Source of the DNA: Pseudomonadota bacterium
GTDB taxonomy: Bacteria > Pseudomonadota > Gammaproteobacteria > Arenicellales > UBA868
Assembly (NCBI GenBank): GCA_018661145.1
Contig: JABJIU010000167.1
Span: forward strand, 1 to 9,266
Direction: 5' to 3'
Length of the DNA: 9,266 bases
In this document: positions 1 to 6,539 of the stretch, piece by piece
Position numbering within the stretch: the stretch's first letter is position 1
Layout: each line of letters opens with the position of its first letter
The notes under the pieces: model-generated
Seen by the model: only the letters and a program-made list of their open reading frames with translations
What the model was told of the DNA's origin: nothing
Databases searched by the model: none
Translations under genes and position numbers: made by a program

Positions 1-1872
1 CACTCGCCCGCGCTGGAACCGCCGGACGTTGCCGTGGGTTCAGCCGACGGGAGTTCAGTGAGTTACATCCTTCGGATTGTCCAGCCGCCGGACGAGTCTC
101 CTGGGCAGGGAGAAGTAACCTCGGGAGCCGCCTTGGTGACCTCCGATACTCAGAAGTCTACCCAAGAAAAATCCACACCTGCAGCTTTGGCGAGCGATGA
201 AGCGGTGGCCGCACTGACTGATCGCCTGAGCGTGGTTGAGGAGTCCTTGGGTTCGAAAGAGCTTGAAAATCAGCAGCTCAACCAGCAGGTAGAACTGCTT
301 CAGCGGCAGCTGGAGAAGACCATGCAGCTGATCGAGCTGCAAGAAACACAATTGGCGATCTCGCAAAAACAGTTGCAGACAATGCTTGCACAGGAGTTAT
401 CAACTGATCAGGCCAATTACGGGTCGCCTTCTGAACCTTCGGAAGGGGGTGAGAGCTCTGCGGATTCGGCTGCGCTGAGCTCAGCCGTTCAGGTAGAGAA
501 AGGAGGTGAGATTCCGAAGGGTGGGGAGGAGGATTCGGCTATCGAATCGGGAGAACAAACTTCGCCAGCCGAGCCAGTACAGTCACCAACAACGGACGAG
601 CCAATGGCTGAGTCAGTCGCGTCCTTGAGTTTAGATGCGGCGATGGGAAATGCCACAGAACCGGTCGGACCGCTGCCTCCTTGGATTGAGCCCGCACAGA
701 CGCTCGATTGGGTAGCGTTCCACAGTGACTATTGGATCAATACCGTAGAGGATTTCGGTCCGATTGTTTTGCAAGCCTTGGTCGAAGGTGAATCGGTGGT
801 GCCTGGTATGGCCCAACAGACATTGTCACTGCTTGTGGTTATGTTTTTACTCCTTTGGTTGTTTATCTTGTTCCGACGGCGCCGTGTCGCTAGGAATGTC
901 TCTGAGGGGGAGAATCTCCTGGCCGAGGACTCCGCAGTACGGCGGCCCTTGTTCGATCGGGACGCTACACAAACCCAGTCAGACTCTGGAATCGGTGAGC
1001 CCGCCACCCCAGAGGAGAGCGTCGGTGCCGGGTTTGTGACTGACATTGAGACGCAGCGCGGTGTCGCCGTTCAGAGCGACGAAGTGGACCCGCTGACAGA
1101 GTCAGAAATTTATCTTGCCTATGGGCGGTCGACGCAGGCCGAGCAGACGCTTCGCGATGCCATCTTACGCACGCCGGATCGGATAGAACTCAAGCTTAAG
1201 CTGCTTGAGGTGCTCAAAGTGTTGTCGCGGTCCGATGCATTTCAGGAACTTGTGACCGACGTGAGAGACCGGGTCGTCCCAGGATCGCCGGAAGAAGCAC
1301 ACCTCGACAAGCTGATTCGCGAATTTGAGCTTGACGCCGGTGATGGCGCTTCCGACGCGGAAGTAATCCCAAAACCGGCCGTGATCGACCTTCCAGACCG
1401 TCCGATGATCGACGATGCGGACACACCATCGAGCGCGGTACCGGCGGCTTCGAGCCAGGATGACGGAATCGCGTTTGAGATCGATACGGATCCCCCGCCC
1501 CCTTCGGTGTCTTTGGCCCAAGAGGCAGCGCCCGCTGCTTTCGGGTTGGAACAGACCGCAATAGACCCTGCAGGGAGTTTGGAGCTGGAATTGGAGCCCT
1601 CTTTGATGGGCGTAACTTTCACGCAGTCCGAAACGGTGAAAGCCGGCGTGCTCGTCCCAGACTCTGCAGCGCCAGAGGGTCTGATGGCGACCGCTGATGA
1701 CGCGGCCTCGGCAGTTGATAACGAGGAAAAGACGCAGTTGGAGCTCGCCAATGCCTACCTTGAGATGGGCGATCCAGCCGCGGCCCGAGAAATCCTTACG
1801 GGTCTCAGCTTATCGCAGGACGAGGCGATAAAAGAACGCGCGCAGGCCTTATTGGAAGAAGCTCAACGGTAA
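1..1872 (+). CDS. fimV: FimV-like polar peptidoglycan-binding scaffold protein, 5' truncated by the window edge
   Basis: The frame is open from base 1, so the true start is upstream and the GTG at 34 should not be taken as the start. Visible parts, in order: a heptad-rich coiled coil (about 211-396, rich in Q/L/E, with phrases such as LIELQETQLA); an acidic Ser/Glu/Pro linker; a single membrane segment (about 820-873) followed by four arginines (874-885); an acidic cytoplasmic region with a TPR-like stretch (about 1087-1290, containing YLAYGRSTQAEQTL); a second low-complexity acidic linker; and a C-terminal FimV-type helical motif (about 1729-1869, ELANAYLEMGDPAAAREIL). This order matches the FimV/HubP family, which organises cell-pole components, type IV pilus function and twitching. 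The N-terminal LysM domain expected for the family is not in the window. Position next to the truA-accD-folC-purF cluster also fits. The stop is TAA. Confidence 0.88.
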   Translation, partial: HSPALEPPDVAVGSADGSSVSYILRIVQPPDESPGQGEVTSGAALVTSDTQKSTQEKSTPAALASDEAVAALTDRLSVVEESLGSKELENQQLNQQVELLQRQLEKTMQLIELQETQLAISQKQLQTMLAQELSTDQANYGSPSEPSEGGESSADSAALSSAVQVEKGGEIPKGGEEDSAIESGEQTSPAEPVQSPTTDEPMAESVASLSLDAAMGNATEPVGPLPPWIEPAQTLDWVAFHSDYWINTVEDFGPIVLQALVEGESVVPGMAQQTLSLLVVMFLLLWLFILFRRRRVARNVSEGENLLAEDSAVRRPLFDRDATQTQSDSGIGEPATPEESVGAGFVTDIETQRGVAVQSDEVDPLTESEIYLAYGRSTQAEQTLRDAILRTPDRIELKLKLLEVLKVLSRSDAFQELVTDVRDRVVPGSPEEAHLDKLIREFELDAGDGASDAEVIPKPAVIDLPDRPMIDDADTPSSAVPAASSQDDGIAFEIDTDPPPPSVSLAQEAAPAAFGLEQTAIDPAGSLELELEPSLMGVTFTQSETVKAGVLVPDSAAPEGLMATADDAASAVDNEEKTQLELANAYLEMGDPAAAREILTGLSLSQDEAIKERAQALLEEAQR

Positions 1873-1900
1873 CGCTTCTTGGCTCGAAGCGGTTGCTGCG
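1873..1900. terminator. Possible weak bidirectional terminator between convergent fimV and trpA
   Basis: The 28-bp gap between the two convergent stop codons contains a perfect 6-bp inverted repeat, CGCTTC (1873-1878) and GAAGCG (1886-1891), with a 7-base loop. It can extend by AA/TT past a one-base bulge. Neither strand has a clear run of T after the stem, so intrinsic termination would be weak. A hairpin is expected in such a tight convergent junction, but this one is short and could be chance. Confidence 0.3.
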
Positions 1901-2725
1901 TTAACTTCGAAGCCCTTCAGCTAGGGCAGACACCAGTTCCGATACACGCTTCAGAAGTTGAGGTTTCGCAACTCCCAAGCTGTCGAGGTTTCTCTCAATT
2001 TCCCGGATGATTGCGGAACCCACTACTGCACCGTCGGCAATTTCCCCGGTTTGCCTAACCTGATCAGCACTGTTGATGCCAAAGCCGACCGCAATTGGAA
2101 GGCTCGTATGCTGGCGGAGCGCTCCCACTGCGTCACCCACGGCGCCCGCGGCCGCTGATCGGGTTCCCGTAATACCCGCAATCGAAACGTAGTAGATAAA
2201 GCCACTGGTGTTTCTGAGCACCTGTTTTAGGCGTTTTTCGTCGGATGTTGGCGTGACCAGTCGGACCCAGTGGAGGCCGGCAGTGCGGGCGGCGTCGCAG
2301 AGTTCATCATCTTCTTCTGGCGGAAGGTCCACCATGATCAGGCCATCCACTCCTGATTCGACTGCATCCCTCACGAAGCGGGCCGGCCCATATTGGTATA
2401 TGGGGTTGAAGTAACCCATGAGGATTACAGGGGTTCGTTCATTACTCTGGCGAAACCGCGCCACCATGTCGAGTGTTTTGTGCAGTGATATCCCGTTTGC
2501 CAGAGCCCGGAGATTTGCCGCCTGGATAGCGGGGCCGTCCGCCATGGGGTCAGAAAAGGGCATCCCAAGTTCAATGAGATCTGCCCCAGCACCGGGCAGT
2601 CGTTCCATCAGTTGTTGGCTCGTTTCAAGATCTGGATCACCGGCGGTGATGAATGTCACAAGGCCAGCACGACCTTCGGCCGAAAGCCGCTCAAAGGTCA
2701 GGGCTACCCGGTCGGTTCGGTTCAT
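1901..2725 (-). CDS. trpA: Tryptophan synthase alpha chain
   Basis: TrpA cleaves indole-3-glycerol phosphate to indole and glyceraldehyde-3-phosphate and passes indole to TrpB through the alpha2beta2 tunnel in the cytoplasm. The 274-residue product has the usual length. It shows the TIM-barrel signatures: FITAGDPD near residue 25, LIELGMPFSDPMADGP at 50-65 with the two catalytic acids at Glu52 and Asp63 (E. coli Glu49 and Asp60), a GYFNPIYQYG loop, the IAGITGTR loop, and the phosphate-binding GFGI and AVVGSAI segments. The ATG overlaps the trpB stop as ATGA and has no strong Shine-Dalgarno sequence of its own (the upstream bases are A-rich), so translation is probably coupled to trpB. It lies opposite in orientation to the rest of the cluster. 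Confidence 0.97.
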   Translation of the reverse strand: MNRTDRVALTFERLSAEGRAGLVTFITAGDPDLETSQQLMERLPGAGADLIELGMPFSDPMADGPAIQAANLRALANGISLHKTLDMVARFRQSNERTPVILMGYFNPIYQYGPARFVRDAVESGVDGLIMVDLPPEEDDELCDAARTAGLHWVRLVTPTSDEKRLKQVLRNTSGFIYYVSIAGITGTRSAAAGAVGDAVGALRQHTSLPIAVGFGINSADQVRQTGEIADGAVVGSAIIREIERNLDSLGVAKPQLLKRVSELVSALAEGLRS

Positions 2726-3951
2726 ATTTTTATACCCAGGGCATCTGCGACGGTGAAGATGTCTTTGTCACCGCGGCCGCACAGATTCATAACAATGATC
2801 TGCTCCTTGTTCATCTTCGGTGCAATCTTGGCCACGTGGGCAAGTGCGTGTGCAGGTTCAAGTGCGGGAATGATCCCTTCGGTTCGGCAGCACAATTGAA
2901 ACGCCTCGAGTGCTTCTGAGTCAGTCACAGAGACGTAATCGACTCGCCCTTGATCATGAAGCCAGGAGTGTTCCGGCCCAATGCCAGGGTAATCCAGGCC
3001 CGCAGAAATGGAATGGGCGTCAGTAATCTGGCCATCCTCGTTTTGAAGCAGATAGGTTCGGTTGCCATGAAGCACCCCGGGACGCCCTCCAGTCAAAGAG
3101 GCAGCGTGTTTCTCGGTGTCGAGCCCGTATCCGCCCGCTTCAACACCCACGATATTGACCGGGTCATCCAGGAATGGATGAAACAGACCCATCGCATTGG
3201 ACCCACCGCCGATACAGGCCACCAATGTATCTGGTAGTCGCCCCTCGGCCTCAAGGATCTGTGATCTGGCTTCACGTCCGATCACGCTTTGAAAGTCACG
3301 AACCATAGCGGGGTACGGATGCGGGCCCGCGACGGTTCCGATGATGTAGAAAGTCTCCTCGACGTTGGCGACCCAGTCACGTAAGGCGTCGTTCATGGCA
3401 TCCTTAAGTGTCCCGGTACCACTGGTCACAGGAACGATCTCAGCGCCCAACAGTTTCATTCGGAAGACATTAGGTGCTCGGCGCTCGATGTCTGTTGCAC
3501 CCATATAGACGACACACGGGAGGTCAAACAGGGCGCAGACGGTTGCCGTTGCTACACCATGCTGGCCCGCCCCTGTTTCGGCAATGATCCTTGATTTACC
3601 CATTCGCTTCGCGAGAAGGATCTGGCCGAGCGTATTGTTGATCTTGTGTGAACCCGTGTGGTTCAGTTCATCACGCTTGAAATAGACCTTGGCGCCGCCA
3701 AGGGTTTCCGTGAGGCTCCGGGCAAAATAAAGTGGGCTTGGCCGTCCGGTATAGTGAGTGGCGTAGTAATCAAAATCGCGCTGAAACTCGGGAGACTGAC
3801 GCGCCTTACCGTATGCGGCCTCAAGATCCAGGACTAGGGGCATTAGCGTTTCGGCAACGAAACGGCCGCCAAACATGCCGAAATGGCCGCGATCATCCGG
3901 GCCGCTTCGATAAGATTCGAGGGGTTCGGTGCTGTTGCTGGGAGGTGCCAT
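2722..3951 (-). CDS. trpB: Tryptophan synthase beta chain
   Basis: TrpB is the PLP enzyme that condenses indole with L-serine to give L-tryptophan. The product is 409 residues, typical for the bacterial TrpB1 type. The pyridoxal lysine is Lys103 in the GSHKINNTLGQ motif, the catalytic glutamate is Glu125 in ETGAGQHG, and the PLP-phosphate loop is GGGSN at 248-252. The FGMFGGRFVAE segment at 24-34 is the normal N-terminal hallmark, preceded by a short 20-residue lead as in some relatives. The ATG is supported by an in-frame TAG four codons upstream. Its ribosome site is poor: GGAG lies about 14 bases away and AGG is closer. It is divergent from truA and overlaps trpA by 4 bases, so trpBA is a two-gene operon. 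No trpI-like regulator gene is adjacent in the window. Confidence 0.98.
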   Translation of the reverse strand: MAPPSNSTEPLESYRSGPDDRGHFGMFGGRFVAETLMPLVLDLEAAYGKARQSPEFQRDFDYYATHYTGRPSPLYFARSLTETLGGAKVYFKRDELNHTGSHKINNTLGQILLAKRMGKSRIIAETGAGQHGVATATVCALFDLPCVVYMGATDIERRAPNVFRMKLLGAEIVPVTSGTGTLKDAMNDALRDWVANVEETFYIIGTVAGPHPYPAMVRDFQSVIGREARSQILEAEGRLPDTLVACIGGGSNAMGLFHPFLDDPVNIVGVEAGGYGLDTEKHAASLTGGRPGVLHGNRTYLLQNEDGQITDAHSISAGLDYPGIGPEHSWLHDQGRVDYVSVTDSEALEAFQLCCRTEGIIPALEPAHALAHVAKIAPKMNKEQIIVMNLCGRGDKDIFTVADALGIKI

Positions 3952-4083
3952 GAATGCTGCCTATTCTCCAGGTGATTGTTGGGGTTGCTGAATCGTGAGA
4001 GAGGAGTGCCCCAAAGACCCAGTCAAGCTTCCTATAGGTAAAATTAGCGCAAGTCGCTGTAAGATTCTACAACACGAGGTACC
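3952..4083. promoter_or_regulatory. Divergent trpB / truA intergenic region
   Basis: This 132-bp stretch must carry the start signals for both trpBA (leftward) and truA (rightward). On the + strand a TAAAAT hexamer at 4039-4044 is a plausible -10 for truA, giving a leader of roughly 33 bases, but the matching -35 position is poor. On the - strand TTGACT (read from 4026 to 4021) matches five of six -35 bases, but no good -10 follows at 16-18 bases. An 8-bp perfect palindrome, CCTATAGG, sits at 4031-4038 between them. A smaller inverted repeat, AGCG/CGCT, is at 4046-4058. The truA ribosome site is GAGG at 4076-4079. Motifs were read by eye, and the individual promoter calls are weak. Confidence 0.4.
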
Positions 4084-4911
4084 ATGCCCTTAGCCCGTAA
4101 AGTCAGCGAGTCAGAAGTACGCGAAACCATCAGACGCTACGCCGTGGGCGTCGAATATGACGGCAGCCATTTTCATGGCTGGCAAAGTCAATCAGGCGTC
4201 ACCACCGTGCAAGACTTACTCGAGAGCGCCCTCAGTTCGGTAGCGGCGGAGCCGGTGCGCGTGGTTACCGCCGGGAGAACAGACACCGGAGTCCATGCAA
4301 GTGGCCAAGTTGCACACTTCGACACCGAGGCTGAGCGCACGACTTTGAACTGGGTGAGAGGTGCTAATACCAACCTCCCCGGAGGAGTGGCTTTGACCTG
4401 GGCCAAGGAGGTTGACCGCGGGTTTCATGCGCGGTTCAGCGCACTTTCAAGAAAATATCGATACATATTGTTTTGTCGCGACGTTCGGCCGACCTATCTT
4501 GCCAAGCGTGTCTCCTGGACCTATGAATGCCTTGACGTGCAGCGGATGCGTGCCGCGGCGGCTTGCCTCGAAGGCCGGCACGACTTCTCCGCATTTCGGG
4601 CAAGCGGTTGCCAAGCGAAGCAACCGGTTCGGGAGATTCACGAACTCACGGTGAATAACGTAGGCCCCTGGATCTGGATAGACGTCGAGGCAGATGGCTT
4701 TCTTCAACACATGGTGCGAAACATTACCGGGGTGTTAACCGCCATCGGTACCGGCGCGCGATCCGTGGCCTGGGCGAATGAGGTCCTTGAAGGCCGTGAC
4801 CGGACACTGGGTGGCGTGACTGCTTTGCCAGATGGTTTGTATCTGAGTGCAGTCAGATATCCCCGGCATTTTCAGATTCCCTCGTCATCCGAGTCCTGCA
4901 AATATTGGTAG
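4084..4911 (+). CDS. truA: tRNA pseudouridine(38-40) synthase
   Basis: TruA isomerises uridines 38-40 in the anticodon stem-loop of many tRNAs to pseudouridine. The 275-residue product has the family fold: YAVGVEYDGSHFHGWQ at 19-34, the catalytic Asp67 in AGRTDTGVHA (E. coli Asp60), FHARFSALSRKYRYIL in the middle, HDFSAFRASGCQAK, and the C-terminal FLQHMVRNITGVL segment. The ATG at 4084 follows GAGG with a 4-base spacing and gives about 18 residues ahead of the conserved core, a normal lead. It is the first gene of the rightward run. trpF begins 36 bases after its TAG stop. In many gammaproteobacteria truA likewise sits between fimV and trpF. Confidence 0.97.
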   Translation: MPLARKVSESEVRETIRRYAVGVEYDGSHFHGWQSQSGVTTVQDLLESALSSVAAEPVRVVTAGRTDTGVHASGQVAHFDTEAERTTLNWVRGANTNLPGGVALTWAKEVDRGFHARFSALSRKYRYILFCRDVRPTYLAKRVSWTYECLDVQRMRAAAACLEGRHDFSAFRASGCQAKQPVREIHELTVNNVGPWIWIDVEADGFLQHMVRNITGVLTAIGTGARSVAWANEVLEGRDRTLGGVTALPDGLYLSAVRYPRHFQIPSSSESCKYW

Positions 4912-4912
4912 A

Positions 4913-4948
4913 ACGACGGGATGAGGGGTAGACGGTAAAATACCCTGG
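4913..4948 (+). promoter_or_regulatory. Candidate trpF promoter placed for a leaderless mRNA
   Basis: The 36-bp truA-trpF gap contains TAAAAT at 4936-4941. Counting the trpF GTG (4948) as +1, this hexamer occupies exactly -12 to -7, the canonical -10 position. At a 17-base spacing the -35 slot (4913-4918) reads ACGACG, which shares only the GAC core with TTGACA. There is no good Shine-Dalgarno sequence close to the GTG; the G-rich run at 4923-4928 is about 19 bases away. A similar GGTAAAAT string lies upstream of truA at 4037-4044. Confidence 0.35.
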
Positions 4949-5607
4949 TGCGAACCCGAATCAAGATATGCGGAATTACCCGCGCAGAGGATGCTGCTGT
5001 TGCAGTTGCCGCGGGTGCCGACGCGCTTGGATTGATATTTTTCCCGCAGAGTCAGCGCGCGGTTGATCTTACTCAGGCAACAGCGGTCGCCAAGGAGGCT
5101 CCACCCATGGTGGATCTTGTGGGGGTCTTTGTCGATCCTTCAGAAGCCGAGATCACACGTGTTTTAGAGAGTATCCCATTAACCGCGCTACAGTTTCACG
5201 GCTCTGAGCCGGCTGCTGAATGTGATCGCGGCGGCCTTCCCTATATCAAAGCAATTCGAATGCGAGAGGGGATTGACACTGACAGATTAGCCGTCGCGTA
5301 TCCCAATGCCGGCGCGTTTTTGCTCGACACCTACCATGCCGACGCGGTTGGGGGCACAGGGATTGCTTTCGACTGGCACCGGGCGAAGCTTGAGCTACCG
5401 GTGCCGGTTATCCTGGCAGGGGGTTTGGATGCGAACAATGTCGCTGACGCGCTTGATCAGTCAGGGGCGTGGGCGGTCGATGTGAGCACGGGGGTCGAAG
5501 TGGAACCTGGTCGAAAGTGCCATGAAAAGATGAAGGCATTCTGCGAGGCTGTCTGCGTCTGGGATACGCAGGCTGGGGATCGACCCATAATAGGGAAAAC
5601 CGCATGA
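4948..5607 (+). CDS. trpF: Phosphoribosylanthranilate isomerase
   Basis: TrpF catalyses the Amadori rearrangement of N-(5-phosphoribosyl)anthranilate to CdRP, the third committed step of tryptophan synthesis. The 219-residue product shows the TIM-barrel landmarks: KICGIT with the catalytic Cys8, GADALGLIFFPQSQR at 23-37, VGVFVD, LQFHG at 81-85, the general acid Asp127 in FLLDTY, VGGTGIAFDW, the LAGGL loop and AVDVSTGVE. It is a little longer than the usual 200-210 residues because of a C-terminal tail after CEAV. The GTG start is the best choice: an in-frame TAA at 4936 blocks extension, and the KICGIT motif sits 6 residues in. Its stop overlaps the accD start as ATGA. trpB and trpA, which often follow it, are instead inverted upstream of truA. 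Confidence 0.97.
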   Translation: MRTRIKICGITRAEDAAVAVAAGADALGLIFFPQSQRAVDLTQATAVAKEAPPMVDLVGVFVDPSEAEITRVLESIPLTALQFHGSEPAAECDRGGLPYIKAIRMREGIDTDRLAVAYPNAGAFLLDTYHADAVGGTGIAFDWHRAKLELPVPVILAGGLDANNVADALDQSGAWAVDVSTGVEVEPGRKCHEKMKAFCEAVCVWDTQAGDRPIIGKTA

Positions 5608-6530
5608 GTTGGTTTGACCGGCTGATTCCACCGAAAATTAAGGATGTCGCATCTGTAGCGACCCGCCGCGGAGTGCCGCAGGGACTTTGGCGCAAGTGCG
5701 ATGACTGCAGCGCTGTCCTCTATAGCGCGGATCTGGACCGAGGGCAGCAGGTTTGCCCGAAATGTGATCACCACATGCGTCTGAGTGCGCGCGCCCGTCT
5801 CAACGGGTTTTTTGACGAAGGACGCTTCGAGGAAATTGGGGCGGAACTGCGGGCGGTTGATGTGCTGCATTTTCGGGATGCCAAGCGCTATCGTGACCGT
5901 CTGTCAGATGCGGGTAAGTCCAGCTCGGAGCCGGAGGCTTTGATCGCGGGTCGCGGGACGCTTCAGGACATTCCGGTGAACGCCGTAGCATTTGAGTTCG
6001 CCTTCATGGGGGGGTCGATGGGCTCCGTCGTCGGTGAAAAGTTTGCCCGCAGTGTCGACGACGCAGTAGAGCAGGGGAACCCATTCGTTTGTTTTAGTGC
6101 GAGCGGAGGCGCCCGAATGCAAGAAGGCTTGTTCTCGCTTATGCAGATGGCAAAGACCACTGCGGCATTAAAGCATCTAAGCAAGGCGCGGCTGCCGTTT
6201 ATTTCTGTTCTGACTGATCCTACGATGGGCGGCGTGTCGGCGAGTCTCGCGATGCTGGGCGACGTTATCATCGCGGAACCCCGCGCACTCATTGGTTTTG
6301 CGGGACCCAGGGTGATCGAACAGACGGTTCGCGAGACCCTGCCGGAAGGGTTTCAGCAGTCCGAGTTCCTCCTGGAGCATGGGGCCATCGATATGGTGAT
6401 CCCAAGAAGTGCGCTCAGGGACACCATCGGAAAGGCGTTTCAGACGCTGGGGTTTGGTCCCGTTGAGGAAACAGCAGCCGAGTTGCTTTTTGCCGGTGAA
6501 GCACCTTTGCCAACTCCTGAAATCGACTGA
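5604..6530 (+). CDS. accD: Acetyl-CoA carboxylase carboxyltransferase subunit beta
   Basis: AccD pairs with AccA to move the carboxyl group from carboxybiotin to acetyl-CoA, making malonyl-CoA for fatty-acid synthesis. The 308-residue product has the normal length. The N-terminal four-cysteine zinc ribbon is complete (Cys32, Cys35, Cys51, Cys54). The crotonase-type carboxyltransferase core carries FEFAFMGGSMGSVVGEK, SASGGARMQEG at 165-175, LTDPTMGGVSAS and the terminal LIGFAGPRVIEQT with an LPEGFQ segment. The ATG overlaps the trpF TGA as ATGA and also has an AGGGA ribosome site at 5592-5596 with a 7-base gap, so it can be coupled and initiated on its own. folC follows after 9 bases. The accD-folC pairing is widely conserved. 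Confidence 0.98.
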   Translation: MSWFDRLIPPKIKDVASVATRRGVPQGLWRKCDDCSAVLYSADLDRGQQVCPKCDHHMRLSARARLNGFFDEGRFEEIGAELRAVDVLHFRDAKRYRDRLSDAGKSSSEPEALIAGRGTLQDIPVNAVAFEFAFMGGSMGSVVGEKFARSVDDAVEQGNPFVCFSASGGARMQEGLFSLMQMAKTTAALKHLSKARLPFISVLTDPTMGGVSASLAMLGDVIIAEPRALIGFAGPRVIEQTVRETLPEGFQQSEFLLEHGAIDMVIPRSALRDTIGKAFQTLGFGPVEETAAELLFAGEAPLPTPEID

Positions 6531-6539
6531 CGCTGCGGT

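Noticed and set aside
34..36. GTG at 34 as the start of the first gene
   Set aside because: The frame is open from base 1 and the FimV family carries a LysM domain and a long N-terminal region ahead of this point. The gene is cut by the window edge rather than starting here.
1242..1751. 169-residue antisense reading frame inside fimV
   Set aside because: It is Ser/Ala-rich low-complexity translation opposite a well-supported gene, with no recognisable motif. It is explained by codon bias of the + strand gene.
5044..5061. TrpF phosphate-side motif reads SQR rather than the frequent SPR
   Set aside because: The middle residue varies among characterised TrpF proteins, and the catalytic Cys8 and Asp127 are intact. 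There is no reason to suspect loss of function.
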